Positions 18,821-27,571 of a stretch of DNA of 64,000 bases are shown piece after piece. The notes below the pieces were generated by a model. It was not told the origin of the DNA. It ran no database searches and saw only the letters and a list, made by a program, of their open reading frames with translations. Positions within the stretch are counted from its first letter, which is position 1; every line of letters begins with the position of its first letter. The DNA is from Dulcicalothrix desertica PCC 7102 (lineage in GTDB: Bacteria; Cyanobacteriota; Cyanobacteriia; Cyanobacteriales; Nostocaceae), in assembly GCF_003991905.1 (NCBI RefSeq), contig NZ_RSCL01000008.1, positions 62,001 through 126,000 on the forward strand, in the 5' to 3' direction. The position numbers and the translations under genes are program-made.

Positions 18821-21343
18821 ATGCAGAACCAACATGATTTTGGAATTCAAATCCCCAGTAGCTTGGATATAAATGATTCTGATTTGTTAGAACGGTTTAG
18901 CCCAGAAATTGCCCCTGGAATGGTGTTTCAACTGGCTGACGGTACGATTCAAGCCTGTAATCCAGCGGCAGAAACGATTCTGGGCTTTACGCTGACGCAA
19001 ATGCGTGGAGGTACGTCGCTTGACCACCTCTGGCAAACCATTAAGGAGGATGGCTCACCGTTTCCGGGAGAGACTCATCCAACAATGGTAGCGCTCCAAA
19101 CGGGTCAACCCGTTGTAGGAGTCATTATGGGGGTTTATCAAGCTAATGGCAGTTTGATTTGGATAGAAATTAATGCCCAGCCCTTATTTGAAGCCCATAG
19201 TTCGACTCCTTGGGCAGCAGTGGCGACTTTTTGGGATGTGACGGAGCAAAAATCTGTACAGGTTGAACCCACTTTAAAGAGCTTGCTCCCTCAAAGCCAG
19301 CCGCAGAACCGAACGGTGTTAGTAGTAGAAGATTGTCCAGAAGACCGAGAGGTTTACTGTCGGTATTTACAACAGGATACGGATTGTACTTACAGGGTTT
19401 TAGAAGCCAAGACAGGAAATGCTGGGCTAGAAATTTGCCGAACGACTCAGTTAGATGCTGTGTTGTTAGATTACCGCCTTCCAGATTATGAAGGACTAAA
19501 ATTTATAACGGCACTGCAAGCTCAATCAAAGAATCCTCCCCCTGTAATTGTGGTGACGGGGCAAGGCAATGAAGCACTCGCGGTTCAGATTTTGAAAGGT
19601 GGTGGAAAGGATTATTTAATCAAGGGACAGTTTTCAGCGCATGAATTGCAATGCGCTATAGATTTTGCCGTTGAAAATGCCCAATTAACGCTTAAACTTC
19701 AGCGCTCTACTGAACAAGAGCGGTTGTTGTCTCAAATTGCTCAACGCATTACACAGCGTTTGCAAGAATCGCAGGAACAATTACAATTAGGGGTTAAAGT
19801 GGCAGGAGTTGCGCTTGCCAAATTTGATTATGCCTCAAATCTGGTTGAGCTTTCAAAAGAAGCTGCTGATTTATTTGGAATTTCTGCCTCAGAATTAACT
19901 GTCACCCGCGAGCGCATCCACGCTACGTTTCATCCCGACGAGCGTGACGAACTGCTAAAAATTATTGAGCAAGTGCTTGACCCAACAGGCGCCGGTTGGT
20001 TTGCCCGTGAGCATCGTGTTGTTTGGGAAAATGGTGAGGTCAAGTGGCTTAGTGTTCGCAAACAAGTTTTTTTTAATGGTTCTGGTGCTTCGGCGCGACC
20101 AAAGAGTGCAATTTTAGCAGCAATCGACGTAACTGAGCGCAAACAGGCAGAACTAGAACGAGAAAGGCTTTTACAACAGGAGCAAAGGGCACGGGCAGAA
20201 GCGGAACGAGCCAACCGAATTAAGGACGAATTTTTGGCGGTGTTGTCCCATGAATTACGCTCACCACTCAATCCCATTGTGGGCTGGGTAAATCTTTTAC
20301 TACAGCGCAAGTTAGATGAATCTCGAACCAGAGAGGCACTTGTCACGATTGAACGCAACGCTAAATTACAGGTACAATTAATTGATGATTTGCTGGATAT
20401 TTCCCGTATTATGCGGGGTAAGCTCACCCTCAATGCTGTGCCCGTCAGTTTAAAGTTCGTGATTTTTGCAGCGATGGAAACGGTAAGGCTGGCAGCAGAA
20501 ACGAAGAAAATTCAACTCAATCTGGAACCTATTTCCAGTTTGATTTTGGTCTTTGGGGATGCAGGACGGTTGCAACAGGTGGTCTGGAATCTACTCTCCA
20601 ATGCCGTAAAATTTACTCCGTCTGGGGGACAAATAACCATTCGATTGACGCAGGTAGAAGAAACTTATGCCCAAATTCAAGTCATCGATACAGGCAAGGG
20701 CATAAATCCGGAATTTTTGCCTTACGTCTTTGAACATTTTCGCCAAGAAGATTCTGCCACGACACGAAAATTTGGCGGCTTAGGGTTGGGACTGTCGATT
20801 GCTCGTCAAATTGTCGAGATGCATGGTGGTAGCATTGAGGTCGCAAGTTTGGGAGAAAATCAGGGAGCAACTTTTACGGTTAAAATTCCATTACTTCAGG
20901 CTTCAAATCCTCAAATTCAAGCTGACAAAATAACTCCTTCCCAAACCACGTCTGACGCTGCCCCACTCTCGAACGTTTGCGCCCTGATCGTGGATGATGA
21001 ACCTGATACTCGCGACTTTCTGGCGTTTTTATTGCAGGTGAGTGGCGCCAACGTCACCGTAACTGCATCTGCCTTTGAAGCATTGCAAGCTATAGAGCAA
21101 AGCCATTTTGATATTTTGCTCAGTGATATTGGAATGCCTGAAATTGATGGTTACACGCTTATCCAAATGATTCGAGGGCAAACTCACGAACCTTATTGTC
21201 AAATTCCCGCAATTGCTCTCACTGCTTATGCGGGAGAGGGGAATCAGCAGCAAGCAATATCCGCTGGGTTTCAATACCACCTTGCAAAACCGATTGATCA
21301 AAACAAAGTTATCGAATTGATTCTTCAATTAGTACATAAATAA
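18821..21343 (+). CDS. Hybrid histidine kinase PAS-REC-PAS-HisKA-HATPase-REC
   Basis: 840 residues. PAS about 30-145; receiver 165-280 with acceptor Asp217 in AVLLDYRLPD; second PAS 325-440; HisKA with His477 in VLSHELRSPLNPIVGW; ATPase domain 570-695 with LLSNAVKF and GGLGLGLSIARQI; C-terminal receiver 718-838 with Asp769 in LLSDIGMPEIDGY. Both receivers keep the DD/ED and Lys residues. It is cytosolic, without membrane segments. The phytochrome gene begins 28 bases later on the same strand, so the kinase is probably in the same operon and phosphorelay. The central receiver resembles those that start the kinases at 24404 and 53867, which points to shared partners. Base composition is GC-richer than in most of the window. 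Confidence 0.92.
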   Translation: MQNQHDFGIQIPSSLDINDSDLLERFSPEIAPGMVFQLADGTIQACNPAAETILGFTLTQMRGGTSLDHLWQTIKEDGSPFPGETHPTMVALQTGQPVVGVIMGVYQANGSLIWIEINAQPLFEAHSSTPWAAVATFWDVTEQKSVQVEPTLKSLLPQSQPQNRTVLVVEDCPEDREVYCRYLQQDTDCTYRVLEAKTGNAGLEICRTTQLDAVLLDYRLPDYEGLKFITALQAQSKNPPPVIVVTGQGNEALAVQILKGGGKDYLIKGQFSAHELQCAIDFAVENAQLTLKLQRSTEQERLLSQIAQRITQRLQESQEQLQLGVKVAGVALAKFDYASNLVELSKEAADLFGISASELTVTRERIHATFHPDERDELLKIIEQVLDPTGAGWFAREHRVVWENGEVKWLSVRKQVFFNGSGASARPKSAILAAIDVTERKQAELERERLLQQEQRARAEAERANRIKDEFLAVLSHELRSPLNPIVGWVNLLLQRKLDESRTREALVTIERNAKLQVQLIDDLLDISRIMRGKLTLNAVPVSLKFVIFAAMETVRLAAETKKIQLNLEPISSLILVFGDAGRLQQVVWNLLSNAVKFTPSGGQITIRLTQVEETYAQIQVIDTGKGINPEFLPYVFEHFRQEDSATTRKFGGLGLGLSIARQIVEMHGGSIEVASLGENQGATFTVKIPLLQASNPQIQADKITPSQTTSDAAPLSNVCALIVDDEPDTRDFLAFLLQVSGANVTVTASAFEALQAIEQSHFDILLSDIGMPEIDGYTLIQMIRGQTHEPYCQIPAIALTAYAGEGNQQQAISAGFQYHLAKPIDQNKVIELILQLVHK

Positions 21344-21370
21344 AAAACAATTCGTTGCGTTTTATAAAAT

Positions 21371-23629
21371 ATGATGATAAATCAGGCTGTCGATTTAACC
21401 AATTGCGACCGCGAACCAATTCATATTCCAGGGTTGATTCAGCCCCACGGGGTGCTGTTGGTATGCTGCGAACCCAACTTGAACATTATCCAGGTCAGTA
21501 GCAACACATTTGAGTTGTTAGGTCAGCATCCCCAAGAACTGTTGGGTAAACCATTATTAAACTTACTTGCCCCTAAGCAAGTTAATGCCATCTGCCAATG
21601 CTTAAGCGAAGATTTTGAGCATGTGAATCCGTTGAATATTTCCATTAAGTGTCAAAATAAAACACTGCGGTTTGATGGCATTGTTCATCGTTGGAATGGC
21701 ATGATTATTTTGGAATTAGAACCATTACGAGCGAGACAGAAAGCGAATTTTTTCGAGTTTTACCAGCGAGTCAAAGGCACGATTACAAAGATTCAAAAGG
21801 CGCCAACGTTACTTTCAATGTGCGAGGTCGTGGTTAAAGAGGTACGAAAACTCACGGGGTTCGACCGTGTAATGGTGTATCAATTTGATGAGGAAGGAGC
21901 CGGGCGGGTGATTGCAGAAGATCACGCAGACGCGCTGACTCCTTATCTTGGCTTGCACTATCCTCCTACAGACATTCCCAAGCAAGCCAAACAGCTTTAC
22001 ACCCTCAACTGGCTGCGGTTAATTCCCGACTCTACCTATCAATCTGTAGCGTTAGTGCCAGCGCTTAATCCCGATAACAATAGCCCAACGGATTTAAGTT
22101 TATCTGTGCTGCGAAGTGTGTCTCCTTTGCACCTGGAATACCTCAATAATATGGGTGTGGGCGCCTCAATGTCGATTTCACTCATCCGCGACCAAAAATT
22201 ATGGGGACTAATTGCCTGTCATCACTTAAAAAGTCGATATGTACCCTACACGGTGCGAACCATTTGTGAGTTTGTGGGGCAAGTAATGTCAATCGAACTG
22301 GTAACTAAAGAAAATCATGAAGACTTAGACTACAAAATGGCGTTAAAGTCGCTATCGAGTAAGTTTGTAGAATCACTATCTCAGTCAAAAAGCTTCTTGG
22401 ATGGATTAGTTCAACTAGACTCAAGCCTACTTGATCTTGTAGGCGCCACGGGAGCAGTGGTTTGCGCTGGGGAACAAATTATATCCATAGGTAACACGCC
22501 TCCTATCGGTGAACTGCTTGCCCTGCGGGACTGGATTAAAACACAAATTCAACACAACCTGTTTCAAACCAGATCTTTGTCTAAGGTTTATCCAGCAGCA
22601 GAGACATTTAAAGCAGTTGCCAGTGGACTACTCGCATTAGAAATTTCTAAAGTCAACCAAAATTATATCCTTTGGTTTCGTGCTGAAGTAATTCAAACGG
22701 TCAACTGGGGAGGCAACCCCAACAAACCTGTAGAAATCACAAAGGATGGCGAAGTACGGTTGTCTCCAAGAAAATCCTTTGAACTTTGGCAAGAAACGGT
22801 GCAGGGCTGCTCGTCAGCCTGGAAACCCTGTGAAATTGAAATCGTCACCGAACTGCGTAGCCTAATCGTCGGTATAATTTTGAGCCAAGCAGATGAAATG
22901 GCAAAAATCAATTTGGAACTCGAACGCAGCAACACTGAATTAGATGCTTTTGCCTATGTTGCCTCCCACGATCTCAAAGAACCGTTGCGGGGAATTCATA
23001 ATTATAGTAACTTTTTGATGGAAGATTATGCGGATGTGTTGCACTCAAGCGGTATCGCCAAATTGCAAACGTTAGTGCGCCTAACCCAGCGCATGGAGGA
23101 TTTGATTAACTCCCTGCTGCACTATTCCCGCTTGGGACGCACCGAACTCTTGCGCCAATCAACAAACCTAAATGACCTGGTGCGGCAAGTGATTGACACC
23201 TTCAAGATTAGCCAGCCTCAGCAGGTGATTGAGTTTCGCTTGCCTCGACCTTTGCCGACAATTGGCTGTGACCGTACTCAAGTCAGCGAATTATTTACTA
23301 ACCTGATTAGCAACGCCATTAAATATAACGATAAAATCGAGAAATGGGTTGAAATTGGCTTTATCGAATCAGAAAATGAAAATAGTAAAGAGTCGCTTTA
23401 CACTTTCTACGTCCGCGACAACGGCATTGGAATTCCTCATCAGCATTTGGAACGGGTATTTCAAATCTTTAAGCGGCTTCATGCACAAGACGAATATGGA
23501 GGAGGTACAGGCGCCGGTTTGACAATTGTGCAGAAGATTGTCGAGCGACATGGGGGTAAAATTTGGATAAAATCTACACCCGATGAAGGCAGCACGTTTT
23601 ACTTCACATTATCAGCAGAAAAATTATGA
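21371..23629 (+). CDS. Phytochrome histidine kinase, biliverdin-type (CphB/BphP-like)
   Basis: 752 residues: PAS (about 10-120), GAF (140-315), PHY (330-500) with the tongue motif LSPRKSFELW, HisKA with His533 in VASHDLKEPLRGIHNYSN, and ATPase domain with GGGTGAGLTIVQKIVERHGG. In the GAF domain the bilin-attachment Cys of Cph1 is replaced by Leu253 (SVSPLHLEYLNNMGVG) while the following His254 is kept. An N-terminal Cys12 stands in NCDREPIHIPG, the attachment site used by bacteriophytochromes for biliverdin. This combination is known from CphB of Calothrix. PPTDIP and WGLIACHH are intact, so a red/far-red photocycle is expected. The ATGA overlap with the next gene couples it to its response regulator. 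Confidence 0.93.
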   Translation: MMINQAVDLTNCDREPIHIPGLIQPHGVLLVCCEPNLNIIQVSSNTFELLGQHPQELLGKPLLNLLAPKQVNAICQCLSEDFEHVNPLNISIKCQNKTLRFDGIVHRWNGMIILELEPLRARQKANFFEFYQRVKGTITKIQKAPTLLSMCEVVVKEVRKLTGFDRVMVYQFDEEGAGRVIAEDHADALTPYLGLHYPPTDIPKQAKQLYTLNWLRLIPDSTYQSVALVPALNPDNNSPTDLSLSVLRSVSPLHLEYLNNMGVGASMSISLIRDQKLWGLIACHHLKSRYVPYTVRTICEFVGQVMSIELVTKENHEDLDYKMALKSLSSKFVESLSQSKSFLDGLVQLDSSLLDLVGATGAVVCAGEQIISIGNTPPIGELLALRDWIKTQIQHNLFQTRSLSKVYPAAETFKAVASGLLALEISKVNQNYILWFRAEVIQTVNWGGNPNKPVEITKDGEVRLSPRKSFELWQETVQGCSSAWKPCEIEIVTELRSLIVGIILSQADEMAKINLELERSNTELDAFAYVASHDLKEPLRGIHNYSNFLMEDYADVLHSSGIAKLQTLVRLTQRMEDLINSLLHYSRLGRTELLRQSTNLNDLVRQVIDTFKISQPQQVIEFRLPRPLPTIGCDRTQVSELFTNLISNAIKYNDKIEKWVEIGFIESENENSKESLYTFYVRDNGIGIPHQHLERVFQIFKRLHAQDEYGGGTGAGLTIVQKIVERHGGKIWIKSTPDEGSTFYFTLSAEKL

Positions 23630-24099
23630 TCAGATCAAATGTCATGTCTAATGTGCAACTCCCTCCCTTACTGGTCGTTGAAGACAGCAATGAAGACTTT
23701 GAATCGTTCCAACGCTACCTGGACCAGTATAAGTTAGCAATCCCTGTTTATCGCTGTACTAACGGTGATCAAGCGCTGGCGTTTCTTTACCACACCAATC
23801 GCTACAGCGACCCTGAAACTTCGCCGCGTCCTGGACTAATTCTGTTAGACCTCAATTTACTGGGAACAGATGGACGAGAGGTGCTGCACCAAATTAAACA
23901 GGATAAAAATTTAAAAACGCTTCCGGTGGTTGTTTTTACTACATCTAATAATCCCAGAGATATCGAAACCTGCTATCAACAAGGGGTAAATGCTTATGTG
24001 ATTAAACCTATGGACATCAATTTATTAAAGCAAAGTATTCACACATTGTTAAGCTACTGGTTTGAAATTACGGTACTTCCTTATGATTTGCCAGGATAA
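23626..24099 (+). CDS. Rcp-type response regulator of the biliverdin phytochrome
   Basis: 157 residues, a stand-alone receiver. The start ATG overlaps the phytochrome stop (ATGA); an ATG at 23644 is an alternative. Key positions are VVEDSNEDFESFQRYL, the acceptor Asp in LILLDLNLLGTDGRE, VVFTTSNNPRDIETCYQQG and VIKPMD. The long insertion SDPETSPRPG before the acceptor and the C-terminal extension are typical of Rcp1, the dimeric cognate regulator of cyanobacterial phytochromes. It has no output domain, so signal passes on by protein contact or phosphotransfer, perhaps to the neighbouring kinases that carry receivers. Confidence 0.92.
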   Translation: MIRSNVMSNVQLPPLLVVEDSNEDFESFQRYLDQYKLAIPVYRCTNGDQALAFLYHTNRYSDPETSPRPGLILLDLNLLGTDGREVLHQIKQDKNLKTLPVVVFTTSNNPRDIETCYQQGVNAYVIKPMDINLLKQSIHTLLSYWFEITVLPYDLPG

Positions 24100-24403
24100 A
24101 GTTAGCCATGAGTTAAATCATTTGTATCTATATCTAGAGATATATAAAATGAAGCAATTTTTAATTACTTTGATAGATGTATGTTCTTAATCATCATAAT
24201 TTTTTTATAATAAAACTGTCAGGGAGAATCGATTCCGAGAAAATTACTTAACAAACCAGTATCTAAATACCAATTTTTTCTATTCTTGCAAATAATAATA
24301 ATTTTAATTGCATTAAAATATTTGATCTTTTTTGTCTATTAACGTGTTATGATATACCATCAAAAGAAAAAATCTAAAATGTTGTTAATTACTTATTGTA
24401 ATC
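24100..24403. other. 304-base gap inside the phytochrome locus
   Basis: AT-rich and without a gene, tRNA or strong hairpin. It probably contains a promoter for the kinase at 24404, since the spacing is much larger than between the preceding genes. Confidence 0.4.
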
Positions 24404-27400
24404 ATGGCACAGCTAAATCGCACAGTTTTGGTTGTTGATGATTTTTCTCCCGATAGGGAAACTTATCAAAGGTACTTACTAACTGATTCAGATTATGCTT
24501 ACACAGTCTTAGAAGCACAATCTGGGAAAAAAGGTTTAGATTTGTGTCAAAAATATAAAATTGACGCGATTTTGTTAGATTTTTACTTGCCAGATATTGA
24601 TGCCTTAGAGTTTATTCAGGAACTCAAAGGTCAAAAAAAATATTGTTTTCCACCGATAGTGATTATTACAGGTTGTGGAAATGAAGCAATAATAGTAAAA
24701 GCGATAAAAAGTGGTGCGGAAAATTTTTTAGTTAAGGGGAAAACAACAGCAGAGGACATCCGAAGTGCTATCGCCAGTGCAATTGAAAATGCTGAATTAC
24801 AACGGAAATTGAAAGCGAGTGAAGAACGTTTCCGTATCTCAGTAGAGAATATGCTTGACTGTTTTGGTGTTTTCTCTGCCATCCGTGATCAGTCGGGGCA
24901 AATTGTAGACTTTCGCATTGATTATCTTAATGCTGCGGCATTGGAAAGTAATCGCATGACTAGGGCTGATATTGGTGATAGTTTATGCAAACTGCTGCCA
25001 TCTCATTACGAAAGCGGGTTGTTTGCAGAATATTGCCAGGTAGTGCAAACGGGTAAACCCTTGATTAAAGAAGACTTAATTTATACCGACACCTTTGGAG
25101 GTGAGTATTTAACCAGAGTATACGAGTTGCACGCGAATAAGTTAGAAGATGGGATTGTTGTTTCTTGGCGAGATATAACACAGCGCAAGCAGTCAGAAAT
25201 TGCGCTTTTGGAGAGTGAAAGACGATTTCGCGCGATTTTTGATTCTGCATTTCAATTTATTGGCTTGTTGGCGCCTGATGGTATTTTATTAGAAGCGAAC
25301 CAAACAGCGCTCGATTTTGGCGGATTGACACGAGCGGATGTGGTCAACCGTCCGTTTTGGGAAGCAAGGTGGTGGACGATTAGTTCTGAGACACAAATAG
25401 AATTGCAACAAGCAATTTTACGAGCCTCTAGGGGGGAGTTTGTGCGATATGAAGTTGATGTTCTTGGTGCGGATGATAGGGTAATAACTATTGATTTTTC
25501 TCTTAAACCTGTGCGCGATGAAGCAGGAAACATTGTACTTTTAATTCCCCAAGGACGAGATATTACAGATAAGAAAAAAACTGAAGAGCAATTGCAGCAA
25601 AGTCAGCATTTTATCCAAAGCATCGCTGAGACTACACCAGGTTTATTGTACGTCCATGACCTAATTAAGCGGTGCAATGTCTATATAAATCGTCAGACTA
25701 CTGAGTTACTTGGATACACTCCAGAACAAATTCAGGCGATGGGAGCATCAGTATTACCCTCTCTTATCCATCCGGATGATTTACCTCGCGTTGCTGCTCA
25801 TTTGCAGCGATTTAATACTGCTAGCGATACTGATATTTTAGAGTTCGAGTATAGAATGCAACACGCCAATGGTGAGTGGCGTTGGTTATGCTCACGGGAA
25901 ATTCTCTTCAAGAGAACTGAGTTGGGTTTACCGCAGCAAATTGTAGGTATTTGTCAAGATATAACTGAGCGTAAAAACATTGAGCTAGCTTTAGTAAAAG
26001 CTAATGAGCGCTTTGAATTTGCAGCATCAGCAGTTAACTGTATTATTTATGATTGGGATTTACAAAGTAATATTGTAGAAAGAAGTCGCGGACTCACGGA
26101 TTTATTAGGTTATACGATTGAAGAAGCAGAGCCAACTTTCCAATGGTGGTCAAAAATTATCCATCCTGATGATTATCGTCTAATACATCAAAGACGCGAT
26201 GAAATGTGGACAATTATTGCAACACAAAATAGAAATTGTCTAGAGTATCGCGTGCGTCACAAACATGGTCATTACATTTGGGTGCAAGATGTCAATTATG
26301 TAGTGCGAGATAATGCAGGTAATGCAATTCGGATTGTTGGTAGCAGTAGTGATATAACTCAACGTAAATTAGCAGAGGAAAATTTACGTGAAAATCAGCA
26401 ACTTTTGCAAACCATTATTAATGCAATATCAGCGGCAGTTTATGTTAAGGACTTACAAACTCGCCACTTATTAGCAAACCGCGAATTTGAAACAATATTT
26501 AACTTATCGCAATCAGAAATTTTAGGTAAAACAAATTATGAATTATTTCCGAAAGAGATAGCAGATTTATTAACTGCCAATGACCACGAAGTCTTAAAAC
26601 AGAAACAGGCAGTACAAATAGAGGAAATTGTTGTAGTTAATAATCAACTTCGCACTTATCTATCAGTTAAAGCTCCTCTGATACATAATGACGGAACTCC
26701 TTACGCTATATGTGGTGTTTCAACGGATATTACCGAACGTAAACAGATAGAAAAAGAACGGGAGGAACTTTTAGTCCAAGCACAAGCAGCGCGCTCTGAA
26801 GCAGAAGCAGCAAATCGCAGTAAAGACGAATTTATAGCTGTAGTTTCCCATGAATTACGATCACCCCTAAACTCGATTCTTGGTTGGGCAAAACTATTGC
26901 AAACCCGTAAATTCGATGCAGATAGTACCAACCGCGCGCTTTTAACTATTGAACGAAATGCCAAAGCTCAATCTCAACTGATCGAAGATTTACTCGATAT
27001 TTCGCGTATGGTTCGTGGCAACTTACGTTTAAATCTCACTTCAGTAAACCTTGCCACTACCATTACTGCAGCTGTGGATATGGTAAACCCAGCAGCCCAA
27101 GCAAAACAAATCGATATTCAATCTCAGCTTGATGACACAATTGGGCAAGTTTCTGGTGACTTTAACCGCTTACAACAAATTATAGTTAATTTACTTACCA
27201 ATGCAATTAAATTTACACCTGATAACGGACAGGTAAAAATAGAATTATACTCAGAACCCACAAATGGTATAGGCAAGCAGGCGCCTACAGCAGTTATCAA
27301 AGTAACAGACACAGGTATTGGTATTAGTCCTGACTTCTTACCCTACATATTTGAGCGATTTAGTCAAGCAGATAACACCACCCGAAGAACTAAAGATGGT

Positions 27401-27571
27401 TTAGGTTTAGGTTTAGCAATTGTTCGTAACCTTGTGGAATTGCACGGAGGTACTATTACCGCAGACAGTCGAGGGGAAAGTTTGGGAGCGACTTTCACAG
27501 TGCAATTACCGCTAATATCTTCTCCTGTTACCACAAGCAATAAAGGCGCCTCTCGTTATAATGGAATGTGA
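24404..27571 (+). CDS. Histidine kinase REC-PAS(5)-HisKA-HATPase
   Basis: 1055 residues. Receiver 1-125 with Asp59 in AILLDFYLPDID. Five PAS/PAC units follow, ending respectively in SWRDITQRKQ, PQGRDITDKKK, GICQDITERKN, GSSSDITQRKL and GVSTDITERKQ. A coiled linker leads to HisKA (VVSHELRSPLNSILGWAKLL) and an ATPase domain with LLTNAIKFTPD and DGLGLGLAIVRNLVELHGG. There is no C-terminal receiver. The protein is soluble; no haem or flavin signature is obvious in the PAS domains. A receiver at the N-terminus means the kinase is probably controlled by phosphotransfer, plausibly from the phytochrome locus just upstream. The last 16 bases overlap the converging kinase gene. Confidence 0.92.
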   Translation: MAQLNRTVLVVDDFSPDRETYQRYLLTDSDYAYTVLEAQSGKKGLDLCQKYKIDAILLDFYLPDIDALEFIQELKGQKKYCFPPIVIITGCGNEAIIVKAIKSGAENFLVKGKTTAEDIRSAIASAIENAELQRKLKASEERFRISVENMLDCFGVFSAIRDQSGQIVDFRIDYLNAAALESNRMTRADIGDSLCKLLPSHYESGLFAEYCQVVQTGKPLIKEDLIYTDTFGGEYLTRVYELHANKLEDGIVVSWRDITQRKQSEIALLESERRFRAIFDSAFQFIGLLAPDGILLEANQTALDFGGLTRADVVNRPFWEARWWTISSETQIELQQAILRASRGEFVRYEVDVLGADDRVITIDFSLKPVRDEAGNIVLLIPQGRDITDKKKTEEQLQQSQHFIQSIAETTPGLLYVHDLIKRCNVYINRQTTELLGYTPEQIQAMGASVLPSLIHPDDLPRVAAHLQRFNTASDTDILEFEYRMQHANGEWRWLCSREILFKRTELGLPQQIVGICQDITERKNIELALVKANERFEFAASAVNCIIYDWDLQSNIVERSRGLTDLLGYTIEEAEPTFQWWSKIIHPDDYRLIHQRRDEMWTIIATQNRNCLEYRVRHKHGHYIWVQDVNYVVRDNAGNAIRIVGSSSDITQRKLAEENLRENQQLLQTIINAISAAVYVKDLQTRHLLANREFETIFNLSQSEILGKTNYELFPKEIADLLTANDHEVLKQKQAVQIEEIVVVNNQLRTYLSVKAPLIHNDGTPYAICGVSTDITERKQIEKEREELLVQAQAARSEAEAANRSKDEFIAVVSHELRSPLNSILGWAKLLQTRKFDADSTNRALLTIERNAKAQSQLIEDLLDISRMVRGNLRLNLTSVNLATTITAAVDMVNPAAQAKQIDIQSQLDDTIGQVSGDFNRLQQIIVNLLTNAIKFTPDNGQVKIELYSEPTNGIGKQAPTAVIKVTDTGIGISPDFLPYIFERFSQADNTTRRTKDGLGLGLAIVRNLVELHGGTITADSRGESLGATFTVQLPLISSPVTTSNKGASRYNGM

